Shown here: positions 55,118 to 63,863 of the stretch, piece after piece
Numbering within the stretch: position 1 is the stretch's first letter
How the letters are laid out: every line of letters starts with the position of its first letter
Origin: JAHEFU01 sp041395205
GTDB lineage: Bacteria > 4484-113 > JAFGCY01
NCBI GenBank assembly: GCA_041395205.1
Contig: JAWLAZ010000001.1
Coordinates: 1,240,001-1,304,000 of the forward strand
Length of the DNA stretch: 64,000 bases
Direction of reading: 5' to 3'
Translations under genes and position numbers: made by a program
Notes under the pieces: generated by a model
The model's database searches: none
Seen by the model: only the letters and a program-made list of their open reading frames with translations
What the model was told of the DNA's origin: nothing

Positions 55118-55950
55118 GCGGGCAGTGGTGGCAGTACTTCTTCAGCGGAGCCTACCTGGATGTGATGCGGCTCGCGCATTCGCTGGAGGACAACCGCCGC
55201 GAGACGGACTTCATCATGCGCAGCCTCGGGCTCAGGCGCGGGATGCGCGTGCTGGACGTGCCCTGTGGCAACGGGCGGATCACGCTGGAGCTGGCGCTGC
55301 GCGGGCTGAGCGTGCTGGGCGTGGACCTCTGCGCGCCACTGCTGGCCGAGGCGCGCGCGACGGCGGGGAAGTACGAGGCGGAGGTGGAGTACCTGCAGCG
55401 CGACATGCGCGATCTGCCCTGGGAGGGGGAGTTCGATGCCCTGCTCTGCTGGCAGGGCAGCTTCGGCTACTTTGACGACGAGCAGAACCTCGTGCAGCTG
55501 CAGGCCATGGCGCGGGCGCTCAGGCCCGGTGGGCGGCTGCTGATCGACACGATGTGCCTCGAAAGCCTGCTGCCGCGCTTCCGGGCGAAGAGCTGGGTCA
55601 CGGTGGGCAATACGCTCGTGCTGGAGGAGCGGCGCTTCAACCATGAGCTGGGGCGGATCGAGGGCCGGGTCACGCTGGTCAATGCGCCGGAGGACCTGGC
55701 GGCGGCGCCGGAGGAACTGACCCTGCTCGTGGATGTGGCGGACCTGCTGCACGGCGGGGCGGAGCCGGACCTGCGCGAGTTCGTGGTCAGCACGCACCAC
55801 AGCTCACTGCGGATGTACAGCTACCGCGAGCTGAGCCTGCTTGTGGAACAGGCCGGCCTGCGGGTGGAACGGGCCTTCGGCAACATCGAGGATGAGCCAT
55901 TCTCGATGGACAGCAAACGGCTGTATCTGGTGGCTGTGCGGGAAGGGTGA
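55114..55950 (+). CDS. SAM-dependent methyltransferase
   Basis: 278 residues of class I Rossmann fold: motif I VLDVPCGNGRITLELALRG, the acidic end of strand two GVDLCAPLL, FDALLCWQGSFGYF, and LRPGGRLLIDTMCLES. A C-terminal cap follows (LREFVVSTHHSSLRMYSYRE). Small-molecule methylation is likely; the substrate is unknown. It is coupled to the rhodanese gene (ATGA overlap), which could mean a sulfur-containing or thiol substrate, but that is speculation. Confidence 0.9.
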   Translation: MSGQWWQYFFSGAYLDVMRLAHSLEDNRRETDFIMRSLGLRRGMRVLDVPCGNGRITLELALRGLSVLGVDLCAPLLAEARATAGKYEAEVEYLQRDMRDLPWEGEFDALLCWQGSFGYFDDEQNLVQLQAMARALRPGGRLLIDTMCLESLLPRFRAKSWVTVGNTLVLEERRFNHELGRIEGRVTLVNAPEDLAAAPEELTLLVDVADLLHGGAEPDLREFVVSTHHSSLRMYSYRELSLLVEQAGLRVERAFGNIEDEPFSMDSKRLYLVAVREG

Positions 55951-55999
55951 GGGTAGATTGCCAATCTAATAGTTATTGCCTTAAGATGTCTTCTGTTGG

Positions 56000-56005
56000 T
56001 AAACT
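56000..56005 (+). promoter_or_regulatory. -10 box of the DUF4160 gene
   Basis: TAAACT-GGGCA-ATG is a leaderless layout. Confidence 0.4.
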
Positions 56006-56010
56006 GGGCA

Positions 56011-56289
56011 ATGGTTCAGGTTCGCAAACGAACCAATGGCATTAGTTACAGCATGTACAACCGCAACGAACATGAACGCGGTCACATACATGTGCAATAT
56101 GCCGGCAAAGCAGGTCAGGCGGAGTTTGCAGCATCAATAGACATTCAGACTCAGCAGGTGATTGAGGGATCATTGCCAGCCAAACAACTCAGAGAAGCCG
56201 TACGATGGATCGAAAGTCATCAAGCAGAACTGCTGGAGATGTGGCGCATTCGCAACCAACCTAACGGAATACAACGCATTGAGGAATAG
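56011..56289 (+). CDS. DUF4160-like small protein
   Basis: 92 residues with the pattern of DUF4160: SYSMYNRNEHERGHIHVQYAG near the start (a HxHV-type segment after the acidic Asn/Glu stretch), a central IDIQTQQVIEGSLPAKQL, and a C-terminal WIESHQAELLEMW. These proteins commonly pair with DUF2442 genes, as here, and the pair is often treated as a toxin-antitoxin-like unit. Function is not proven. Composition is AT-richer than the neighbours, suggesting acquisition. The ATG at 56011 follows TAAACT by 5 nt. Confidence 0.75.
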   Translation: MVQVRKRTNGISYSMYNRNEHERGHIHVQYAGKAGQAEFAASIDIQTQQVIEGSLPAKQLREAVRWIESHQAELLEMWRIRNQPNGIQRIEE

Positions 56290-56295
56290 CAGGGG

Positions 56296-56301
56296 TATAA
56301 T
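56296..56301 (+). promoter_or_regulatory. -10 box of the DUF2442 gene
   Basis: TATAAT-CCGATT-GTG is a leaderless layout inside the short gap between the two genes, so the second gene may have its own start. Confidence 0.5.
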
Positions 56302-56307
56302 CCGATT

Positions 56308-56739
56308 GTGGGTGAATTGAAGCGAATTGAGAAAGTCAGGACCATTGTGTCAGGGGTTTCACTCATCTACTTTTACTCAGGAGAGGTCGTTTCCATTCAG
56401 TGGGCAAACTTCGCTGAACCGGATACCGTTTTTGCCCATCTCGACGATCCTGCGTATTCGACCAAATGCAGAACAGCCGATAACGGTTATGCGTTACGTT
56501 GGCCGGATGGAATGGATTGGAGCGCAGGCGCTGTGTTCAAGTCCGGTAAATTACTGAATCCTTCCAATTTCGATAAGCCAGCAAGCAGTAGAATGTCATA
56601 CTTGCCAGCGAATTCGCCGGGCAGGCAATCTGGTGGTAAGTTAGACAGGCGGGATCATGTTAGGACTCCTGCAAAATCGAAGCCTAGCCGCCCAAAGAAA
56701 GCAACTACAGTTGCAGCGCGCAGCAAGAAGTCCAGATAA
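56308..56739 (+). CDS. DUF2442-like protein with a basic tail
   Basis: 143 residues. The first 85 match the DUF2442 pattern: GVSLIYFYSGEVVSIQWANF near residue 17 and a later LRWPDGMDWSAGAVF (WxxG then D/A). The last 55 residues are a Lys/Arg/Ser-rich tail (KPSRPKKATTVAARSKKSR), probably disordered and able to bind nucleic acid. DUF2442 often accompanies DUF4160. The GTG at 56308 sits 6 nt after TATAAT. AT-rich composition matches its partner, not the flanking genes. Confidence 0.72.
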   Translation: MGELKRIEKVRTIVSGVSLIYFYSGEVVSIQWANFAEPDTVFAHLDDPAYSTKCRTADNGYALRWPDGMDWSAGAVFKSGKLLNPSNFDKPASSRMSYLPANSPGRQSGGKLDRRDHVRTPAKSKPSRPKKATTVAARSKKSR

Positions 56740-57014
56740 GCCAGATTCTAGTTCTGCGCGATTTGTTTGGTGATTGTTGTACAGGACTTGCGGGTATTTT
56801 ACATTTGGAATTTTAATCCCATGTAAGTGCCGATACAGCCCTGCATGGTATAATGTAGCGTCCCGATAATCAGGTGCCGTATTGCTGCGGCGCGCCAAAA
56901 CTGATATCCAACATGACTGTCAGGCCCCGGCCTCCCGCGATGCGGTTGAGGCGATGAGTGAGGCCATGAGGCAGGGGGACCATATTTTCAATCTTCAAGG
57001 GACGTGTTGACCCT

Positions 57015-59108
57015 ATGACTTATATTCCGCGCGGGCGCGCAAGCAGCACCCGCAACAGCGGCGGAAACCGCCGTCGCAATGACGGTGGCAGGCCGCAGGA
57101 GGGCCGCGCAGGCGGACGCTCCGAACAGCAGGGGGACAGCCCGCAGCGCGGGCGTGGTGGCAGCGGCGGCAGCGGGCGCAGTGGCCGGGGCTCCGGACCG
57201 CAGCGTGACAACAACCGCCGCCACAACGGCTACGGCCAGCGCTCCGAGCCCCAGCCGGGGATGGAGCCGCGCCGCGGCGGACACTTCGAGCAGGGCAATG
57301 AGGCCCAGCCGCGCCCCGAGCATGTCGAATTCGGCAACGGGGCGCGCAAGCCGGGCATGGGCCGGGGACGGGGCCGCAGCTACGGTTCGCAGCCGCGCCG
57401 CACGGAGCATCTTGGCAACCGCCTGCCCCCCGAGGAGCGGATGCTGCCGGATGACTATGGCAACCGGATTGACATGCCGGAGCGTGGTTCCGGCAACGGC
57501 CGCTTTGCCAACTCGCAGCGTGCTGCCCGTCCTGAGCGCCCGCAGCGCTCCGAGCGCGACTCCCGTCCGGAGCGCGAGGCCCGTCCCGATCGCGATGCCC
57601 GTCCCGGGCGGGGCCCGCGCACTGAGCAGCCCCAGGGCCGTTCGCAGCGCGGCAGTGCCCCGTCCCGCGGGACCGACTACGTTGATGAGCGTCCGGCGCC
57701 GCGCTACGTGGACCGCGATGACAGGCCCCAGCCGGATGCTGATGGCAACGGTCCGCGCCGCAGGCGCAGCCGGGGCCGGCGGGGCCGGGGTGGCAGCGGG
57801 GGAGCGGATGCCGCGGCCCGCGGCGGGGAGCGCCAGGGGCCGGGGCGAGGCGGGCCTGAGCCACGGCAGGAAGCGGCGGCTCAGGCGACTGAAGGACGCA
57901 CAGGCAGGCGGGAGCCCCTGAGGCGGGAGCGGGTTGAGGAACGCGGGGAGTATGAGCCCCAGCAGCGCGTTGCCAACCGTCGCAGCCGGCAGAAGGAGGA
58001 GAAGCTCGAGCTGGACATCATCGCCTTCATCCGTGACAACCCAGTCGTGCATGAGATCGAGGACATCTTCGAACCGACCCACATGTTCAGCGACTTCGGC
58101 CTGTCTGCCAAGCTGCTTGCCAATGTGGAGAAGCGTGGCTATGAGGCCCCGACGCCGATCCAGGACCTCGCCATCCCGCCGGTGAAGGAAGGGCGCGACG
58201 TGGTCGGGCTGGCCAACACCGGCACGGGCAAGACGGCGGCCTTCCTGCTGCCGCTGATCCACCGGATGCTGGACGACCGCTCGCAGTACGCGCTGGTGCT
58301 GGCTCCGACACGTGAGCTGGCGATCCAGATCGAGGAGGAGCTGCAGAGCTTCACGATCGGGCTCGGGATGCGCTCCACGGTGATCGTCGGCGGTGTCGGC
58401 GAGGGGGCGCAGCTCAAGAGCCTCAAGGCTGACAACCGCTTCATCATCGCCACCCCGGGCCGGCTGATTGACTTTCTCCGGCGCGGCGAGCTGAAGCTCA
58501 ACCATGTCAACAACGTGGTGCTGGACGAGGCCGACCGCATGCTGGACATGGGCTTCATCCGCGACATGCGCTACATCATCGGCCTGCTGCCGCGCGAGCG
58601 CCAGACCCTGTTCTTCTCGGCGACGATGTCCGAGGAGATCCGCGGGCTGATCGGCGACTTCCTCAGGAACCCGGTCACGGTCAGCGTCGTCAGGCACAAG
58701 ACCTCCGCCAATGTCGAGCAGGAGGTGATCAGCATGTCAGGGCGCAAGCGCTTCGAGATGCTCGTGGACCTGCTGCGCCAGCCGCAGCTGAAGCGCGTGC
58801 TGGTCTTCGGACGCACGAAGCACGGCATGAACAAGCTGAGCAAGATGCTCAACCGCGAGGGCCTGGAGACGGACGCGATCCATGGCAACAAGAGCCACAA
58901 TGCCCGCCAGCTGGCGCTGAAGCGCTTCAAGGAGGGCAGCATCCAGGCGCTGGTGGCAACGGATGTGGCGGCGCGCGGGCTGGACATTGACGACGTGAGC
59001 CACGTGATCAACTTCGAGCTGCCGCAGACCTACGATGACTACATCCACCGTATCGGCCGCACGGGCCGCGCGGGCCGGACCGGTCACGCGATCACGTTCA
59101 TTGAATAG
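57015..59108 (+). CDS. DEAD-box RNA helicase with a 340-residue RG-rich N-terminus
   Basis: 697 residues. Residues 1-340 are Arg/Gly/Pro-rich low complexity (RGG-like repeats), probably disordered and RNA-binding. The core has all motifs in order: YEAPTPIQDLAIPPV (Q motif), ANTGTGKTAAF, APTRELAIQ, TPGR, DEAD, SAT, ATDVAARGLDI and HRIGRTGRAG. The protein ends only 6-10 residues after motif VI, without the usual C-terminal tail. The RG part being N-terminal is the reverse of the common bacterial layout. A TATAAT at 56849 gives a leader of about 160 nt. Long open frames on the opposite strand are composition shadows. Confidence 0.93.
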   Translation: MTYIPRGRASSTRNSGGNRRRNDGGRPQEGRAGGRSEQQGDSPQRGRGGSGGSGRSGRGSGPQRDNNRRHNGYGQRSEPQPGMEPRRGGHFEQGNEAQPRPEHVEFGNGARKPGMGRGRGRSYGSQPRRTEHLGNRLPPEERMLPDDYGNRIDMPERGSGNGRFANSQRAARPERPQRSERDSRPEREARPDRDARPGRGPRTEQPQGRSQRGSAPSRGTDYVDERPAPRYVDRDDRPQPDADGNGPRRRRSRGRRGRGGSGGADAAARGGERQGPGRGGPEPRQEAAAQATEGRTGRREPLRRERVEERGEYEPQQRVANRRSRQKEEKLELDIIAFIRDNPVVHEIEDIFEPTHMFSDFGLSAKLLANVEKRGYEAPTPIQDLAIPPVKEGRDVVGLANTGTGKTAAFLLPLIHRMLDDRSQYALVLAPTRELAIQIEEELQSFTIGLGMRSTVIVGGVGEGAQLKSLKADNRFIIATPGRLIDFLRRGELKLNHVNNVVLDEADRMLDMGFIRDMRYIIGLLPRERQTLFFSATMSEEIRGLIGDFLRNPVTVSVVRHKTSANVEQEVISMSGRKRFEMLVDLLRQPQLKRVLVFGRTKHGMNKLSKMLNREGLETDAIHGNKSHNARQLALKRFKEGSIQALVATDVAARGLDIDDVSHVINFELPQTYDDYIHRIGRTGRAGRTGHAITFIE

Positions 59109-59257
59109 GACATAGGAGCTGGGTTGTAGGGTGTAGGCTGTGACGCTTCGCGTCACCATGATTATCTCTGGTCGAGCGAAGCTCGACACATCCCCTACAC
59201 CCTACAACCCAGCTCCTAGATCCTACCTACACCCTACAACCCAGCTCCTATGTCCTA
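59107..59257. repeat. Heptamer arrays and two REP-like hairpins after the helicase
   Basis: CTGGGTTGTAGGGTGTAG, then GTGACGC-TTC-GCGTCAC (59140) and GTCGAGC-GAA-GCTCGAC (59171), then CCTACACCCTACAACCCAGC twice, running into the stop region of the next gene. Confidence 0.65.
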
Positions 59258-61420
59258 TTCGAAGCGCGCCAGCGCCTCCGGGATGTCAACGCCCATGTTG
59301 TGCAGGGCGAAGCACATCAGGTCGGAGAATTCCGCGATGCTCTTGGCCAGCGGCTTGCCCGCACCATGCCCGGCCTGGGTCTCCACGCGCACCAGCACCG
59401 GGTTGCTGCAGGCCTGCACATGCTGCAGCTGCGCCGTGAACTTGAAGGTATGGCTCGGCACCACACGGTCGTCGGTGTCGGCGGTGGTTGCCAGGGTCGG
59501 CGGGTAGCAGACCCCCTCGCGCAGGTTGTGCAGGGGTGAATAGGCGTAGATCGCCGCGAACTCCTCGGGGTCCTGCGGGCTGCCGAAGTCGCTTTCCCAG
59601 CCCGCACCGGCCGTGAACTGGTTGAAGCGCAGCATGTCCATCACGCCGACCTGCGGCAGGGCCGCCGCGAACAGCTCCGGGCGCTGGGTCATCACTGCGC
59701 CGACGAGCAGGCCGCCATTGCTGCCGCCCATCACGGCCAGCCTGCCGCGTGAGGTGTAGCCGCTGTCAATCAGGAATTCGGCGGCTGCGATGAAATCGTC
59801 ATAGGCCACCTGGCGGTGGGTCTTGATCGCCGCCTGGTGCCAGGCTTCACCGTACTCGCCGCCGCCGCGGATGCAGGCGATGGCCCAGACGCCGCCCATG
59901 TCCATCCAGACCGTGCGGCTGGTGGAGAAGTAGGGGCCCTGGCTGGAGTTGAAGCCGCCGTAGCCGTAGAGCACGGTCGGGTTGCTGCCATCCAGCTTGA
60001 TGTCCTTATGGTGCGCGAGGAACATCGGCACGGCCGTGCCGTCCTTGCTGCGGTAGAAGCGGAATTCGCCGACGTAGTTGCCGGGGTCGAAGCTCAGCTC
60101 CGGGCGGCGGTAGAGCTCGCTCTGCAGCGTTGCCAGATCCAGGCGGTAGATCGTGCCCGGCGTCGTCATGTCGGTGTAGGTATAGAAGATCTCCGTGGCG
60201 TCCATCCGTCCACCGAAGCCGCCGGCGCTGCCGATACCAGGCAGCTGCAGGTCCTGCACGAAGCTGCCGTCCATGTCGTAGACCTTCACGGTGCTGCGTG
60301 CATCCTGCAGGTATTCGCAGAGCAGGTAGCCGCCGGTGAGGCTGACCCCGGCCAGCGGGAAGGCGCTCTCGGGGATCACCTCCCTCCAGTTGGCACGCTG
60401 CGGGTTGCGCCGGTCGATCTCGACAATGCGCCCGCGCGGGGCATCAAGCGTGGTCTGGAACCAGAGCCTGTCGCCGACATTGCCGATGAAGCCGAAGTCG
60501 GCATCGTCCTCGTCGATCAGCTTCTCGACGGTGCGCGCCGGGTCGGCGGGGTCCATCAGGTAGATGCGGTTGCCGGTGCTGCCACGCTCGCTGAGGTAGA
60601 TCACCAGCAGGTCGCGCTGCTCATTGGTGCCGGCGCTGATCCACCAGTCCGGATGCTCCGGCAGCTCGTAGATCAGCTCGTCGGCGGACTGCTCCGTGCC
60701 GAGCGCATGGTACATCGTCATGCGGTTCTCGTTGGCAGCGGTGAATTCCTCACCCTCGGCCGGGACCGGGAAGGTCAGGTAGTAGAAGCCGGCATTGCCG
60801 CTGCCCCAGCTGGCGACGCCGAACTTGCCCCAGCGCACCACGTCCGGCAGGTCCTCGCCCGTCGCCACATCGCGCAGGTACCAGTCGCACCAGTCGGAAC
60901 CGCTGACGCTCTTCGCGTAGAGCAGCAGGCTGCCGTCGTCACTGGGTTGCCAGCTGGCGAGTGAGACGGAACTGTCCTCGGAGAAAGCGTTCGGATCGAG
61001 CAGCACGTGGCCCTCGTCCTCCAGGCTCTCGCTGACGTAGAGCACGCTCTGGTTCTGCAGGCCGTCATTGCGGGTGAAGAAGTAGCGTGCGCCGGCCTTC
61101 CAGGGAGCGCTGACGCGCTCATAGTCAACGCGCTGCATCATCCGCTCGAAGACCGCATCACGCCCGGCGATGCCGTCGAGGTAACCGAAGGTCAGCTCGT
61201 TCTCGGCATCGACCCACTGCTTCAGTTCATCGCTGCCGAGCTCCTCCATCCAGCGGTAGGGGTCGGCGACCGGGGTGCCGTGGTAGTCATCCACGACATC
61301 GCCGCGCCGGGCCTCGGGATAGGTCAGCCCCTGGGCGAGGCCGGGGGAGATCGCTGCCAGCGTTGCCAGCAGGGCAGTTGCCAGAATGCGGTACAGGCCG
61401 CGTGCGTGCGCGTTGATCAT
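59255..61420 (-). CDS. Exported prolyl oligopeptidase (S9A family)
   Basis: 721 residues with a signal peptide (ILATALLATLAAISPGLAQG). A seven-bladed propeller (residues about 70-430) is followed by an alpha/beta-hydrolase domain. The catalytic Ser is in VMGGSNGGLLVG, and the His is in TDDRVVPSHTFKFTAQLQHV. It cleaves after proline in small peptides, outside the cytoplasm. GGAG lies 5 nt before the ATG at 61420; a longer frame adds nine residues. The gene downstream on the map (61762) is a cytoplasmic paralogue. Confidence 0.92.
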   Translation of the reverse strand: MINAHARGLYRILATALLATLAAISPGLAQGLTYPEARRGDVVDDYHGTPVADPYRWMEELGSDELKQWVDAENELTFGYLDGIAGRDAVFERMMQRVDYERVSAPWKAGARYFFTRNDGLQNQSVLYVSESLEDEGHVLLDPNAFSEDSSVSLASWQPSDDGSLLLYAKSVSGSDWCDWYLRDVATGEDLPDVVRWGKFGVASWGSGNAGFYYLTFPVPAEGEEFTAANENRMTMYHALGTEQSADELIYELPEHPDWWISAGTNEQRDLLVIYLSERGSTGNRIYLMDPADPARTVEKLIDEDDADFGFIGNVGDRLWFQTTLDAPRGRIVEIDRRNPQRANWREVIPESAFPLAGVSLTGGYLLCEYLQDARSTVKVYDMDGSFVQDLQLPGIGSAGGFGGRMDATEIFYTYTDMTTPGTIYRLDLATLQSELYRRPELSFDPGNYVGEFRFYRSKDGTAVPMFLAHHKDIKLDGSNPTVLYGYGGFNSSQGPYFSTSRTVWMDMGGVWAIACIRGGGEYGEAWHQAAIKTHRQVAYDDFIAAAEFLIDSGYTSRGRLAVMGGSNGGLLVGAVMTQRPELFAAALPQVGVMDMLRFNQFTAGAGWESDFGSPQDPEEFAAIYAYSPLHNLREGVCYPPTLATTADTDDRVVPSHTFKFTAQLQHVQACSNPVLVRVETQAGHGAGKPLAKSIAEFSDLMCFALHNMGVDIPEALARFE

Positions 61421-61455
61421 ATGGACTCCAGCTATCGAAGTGGACACTGAGTATA

Positions 61456-61764
61456 GAAGAAGGGAGCGGGGACCAGCATAGGGACCGGGGACCGGGGATC
61501 AGCTCAGGGAGCGGGGATCAGCAGAAGGAGCGAGAACATTCTGACGCCTTGGAACAATCATTCCGCCAGGTTATTGCTGAGCATCTTTCTGAGGATTATG
61601 AAATCGTGCCTGCTGGATGTGACTGGTGCGTATCAGCCCCAAGTCATGAACCGGAAGCGAACTGAATGTTCGCAGGCCTGCGAGCTGAATGCTCGCGCTC
61701 CATCTGCCAGCTGGGATCAGTTCCCTGCACTGGTCCCAGGTCCCAGGTCCCCAGTCCCTGGTCA
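61456..61764. repeat. Heptamer arrays and two REP-like hairpins between the peptidase genes
   Basis: GGACCGGGGACC-class units lie at 61456-61530. GCGAAC-TGAAT-GTTCGC (61657) and GCGAGC-TGAAT-GCTCGC (61680) share the TGAAT loop; the second is identical in stem and loop to the hairpin at 43621. A CCCAGGTCCCAGGTCCCC array (61735-61764) ends at the stop of the next gene. 61531-61656 holds no gene. Confidence 0.65.
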
Positions 61765-63849
61765 CGGCGAGGCCGTGTCTCCCATGTTGTGCAGTGCGAA
61801 GGCGTACATGTCCGCGAATTCGCGCATCTCCTGGGCGATGGGTTTGCCCTGGCCATGCCCGGCGCGGGTGTCGACCCGGATCAGCGCGGGCCTGTCACAG
61901 GCCTGGACGGCCTGCAGGCGCGCCGCGAACTTGTAGCTGTGGCTGGGCACGACGCGGTCGTCGGTGTCGCCCGTGGTCACCAGCGTGGCCGGGTAGCAGG
62001 TCCCCTCGCGCAGGTTGTGCAGCGGGGAGTAGGCGCGGATCGCGCGGTACTCATCCTCATTCTGCGGGCTGCCGTAGTCGCTTTCCCAGAAGGGGCCGGC
62101 GGTGAACCGGTTGAAGCGCAGCATGTCCATCACGCCGACCTGCGGCAGGGCCACGGCAAACAGTTCCGGGCGCTGGCACATGACCGCGCCCACGAGCAGC
62201 CCGCCGTTGCTGCGGCCCTGGATCGCGAGCTGGGCACGCGTGGTCCAGCCTTCGCTCAGCAGGTACTCGGCGGCGGCGATGAAGTCCTCATAGGCGCGCT
62301 GGCGGTTCTGCTTGATCGCGGCAAGGTGCCAGGCGCGGCCATACTCGCTGCCGCCGCGGATCCCGGCGATGGCGAACAGCCCGCCCATTTCGATCCAGGC
62401 GGCGCGGGCCGGGGTGAACTTCGGGATCTGCGCGATGTTGAAGCCGCCGTAGCCGTAGAGGATCGTCGGCGGATCGGCTCCGGGCCTGAGACCCTTGCGG
62501 TGTGCCAGATGCAGGGGCACGCGGGTGCCGTCGGCGCTGGCGTAGAACACGGTGGACGTCTCATACAGTGCCGGGTCCCAGCCGTTGTCAGGCAGCGGGT
62601 CGATCGCGCTCAGGCTGGCCGGACCGGATGGCAGGTCGGAGATCTCCACGCGCAGGCAGCTGTCGGGGGTGATGGCGTCGGTGTAGCCGAGGAATAACTC
62701 CGCTGAGTCCTCGCTGCCCTGCATCAGCTCGACGTTGCCATTGCCGGGCAGCTGCAGCCGGCCAAGCTGTGTGCCGTCAACGGCGAAGACGTGGATGCGG
62801 CTGGCGGCATGCTCGAGGTACTGGCAGACGAAGCGCCCGCCGTAGAGTGCCGCCATGCGCAGCGCCTCGGAGCGCTGTGGCACGAGTTCGCGCCAGTGCG
62901 CCTGGTCAGACCGGCCGCGCTCGATGGCGACGATGCGGTAGTTCGGGGCCTCGTTGTCAGTGCGGAACCAGAGCTGTGCTCCGTCGTTGCCAAGGAACTG
63001 CAGGCTGATTGCATAGTCGTCAACCAGCACCTCCGGCTCCGCCCCGCCCCACAGGTCAAGCAGGATGATGCGGTTGCCGGGCATCCCGCGCCGGCTGTTG
63101 TAGACGACGAGCAGGTCGCGCGCGGCATTCAGCGAGAAGAAGATCCCCTCGTCGGGTCGCTCCGGCAGGGAGAACAGCAGGGCGTCCGCGGACTGCTCCG
63201 TGCCGAGGCGATGGCGGTGGATGCTTGAGCCGTGGCTGCTGTCCATGTGCTCGCGGCCCGGCTGCGGCTCGGGGTAGCGCTTGTAGATGAAGGAGCTGCC
63301 GTCAGCCTCCCATGCGGCGTTGGCATACTTTCCCCAGCGGATGATGTCCGGCAGGTCGCTGCCCGTTGCCACATCGCGCACGCGCCATTCGGTCCAGTCA
63401 CTGCCGCTGGCGCTCGTGCCGTAGAGCAGCAGGCTGCCGTCCGGCGAGGGGGCCCACATCGCCAGCGAGATGCTGCCGTTGTCAGAAAAGGCATTCGGGT
63501 CCAGCAGCAGGCGCGGCTCGCCATCGAGCCCCTGGCTGACGAAGAGCTGGTCCTGGTCATGGCTGCCGTCATTGAGCATCCGGAAGTACAGCCCGCCGGC
63601 CTCGCGCGGCAGGCCGCGCTGGCCGCCGGTTGCCAGCCGCATCAGGCGTTCGAGGATCGCACTGCGCTCGGGAATGCCCGCGAGGTAAGCATCGGTCAGG
63701 CTGTTCTGGGCCGCGACCCAGGCTTCGGTCTCCGCACTGCGGATCTCTTCCAGCCAGCGGTAAGGATCGGCGATCCGTTCACCGTGGTAGTCGTCAACCG
63801 TGCCGTCGAGACGGGTGGCGGGGTAGTGCAGCGGGGCGTTGTCAGTCAT
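61762..63849 (-). CDS. Prolyl oligopeptidase family serine peptidase (S9A), cytoplasmic
   Basis: 695 residues. The family start YPATRLDGTVDDYHGERI and ADPYRWLEEIRSAETEAW is followed by a propeller and a hydrolase domain. The catalytic Ser is in IQGRSNGGLLVG and the His in TDDRVVPSHSYKFAARLQAV; the Asp before it is also present. Compared with the neighbouring exported paralogue it lacks a signal peptide, so it acts in the cytoplasm. The two genes probably arose by duplication; a repeat-filled gap separates them. TACACT lies 8 nt before the ATG. Confidence 0.92.
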   Translation of the reverse strand: MTDNAPLHYPATRLDGTVDDYHGERIADPYRWLEEIRSAETEAWVAAQNSLTDAYLAGIPERSAILERLMRLATGGQRGLPREAGGLYFRMLNDGSHDQDQLFVSQGLDGEPRLLLDPNAFSDNGSISLAMWAPSPDGSLLLYGTSASGSDWTEWRVRDVATGSDLPDIIRWGKYANAAWEADGSSFIYKRYPEPQPGREHMDSSHGSSIHRHRLGTEQSADALLFSLPERPDEGIFFSLNAARDLLVVYNSRRGMPGNRIILLDLWGGAEPEVLVDDYAISLQFLGNDGAQLWFRTDNEAPNYRIVAIERGRSDQAHWRELVPQRSEALRMAALYGGRFVCQYLEHAASRIHVFAVDGTQLGRLQLPGNGNVELMQGSEDSAELFLGYTDAITPDSCLRVEISDLPSGPASLSAIDPLPDNGWDPALYETSTVFYASADGTRVPLHLAHRKGLRPGADPPTILYGYGGFNIAQIPKFTPARAAWIEMGGLFAIAGIRGGSEYGRAWHLAAIKQNRQRAYEDFIAAAEYLLSEGWTTRAQLAIQGRSNGGLLVGAVMCQRPELFAVALPQVGVMDMLRFNRFTAGPFWESDYGSPQNEDEYRAIRAYSPLHNLREGTCYPATLVTTGDTDDRVVPSHSYKFAARLQAVQACDRPALIRVDTRAGHGQGKPIAQEMREFADMYAFALHNMGDTASP

Positions 63850-63857
63850 GGGGTATC

Positions 63858-63863
63858 AGTGTA
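63858..63863 (-). promoter_or_regulatory. -10 box of the 63849 gene
   Basis: On the minus strand TACACT is followed by 8 nt and then ATG. The last 140 nt of the window hold nothing further I can support. Confidence 0.35.

Noticed and set aside
56988..58697. A 569-residue open frame antisense to the helicase
   Set aside because: It lies opposite an intact DEAD-box gene with all motifs. Its Ala/Arg/Pro composition is what GC-rich codon shadows give.
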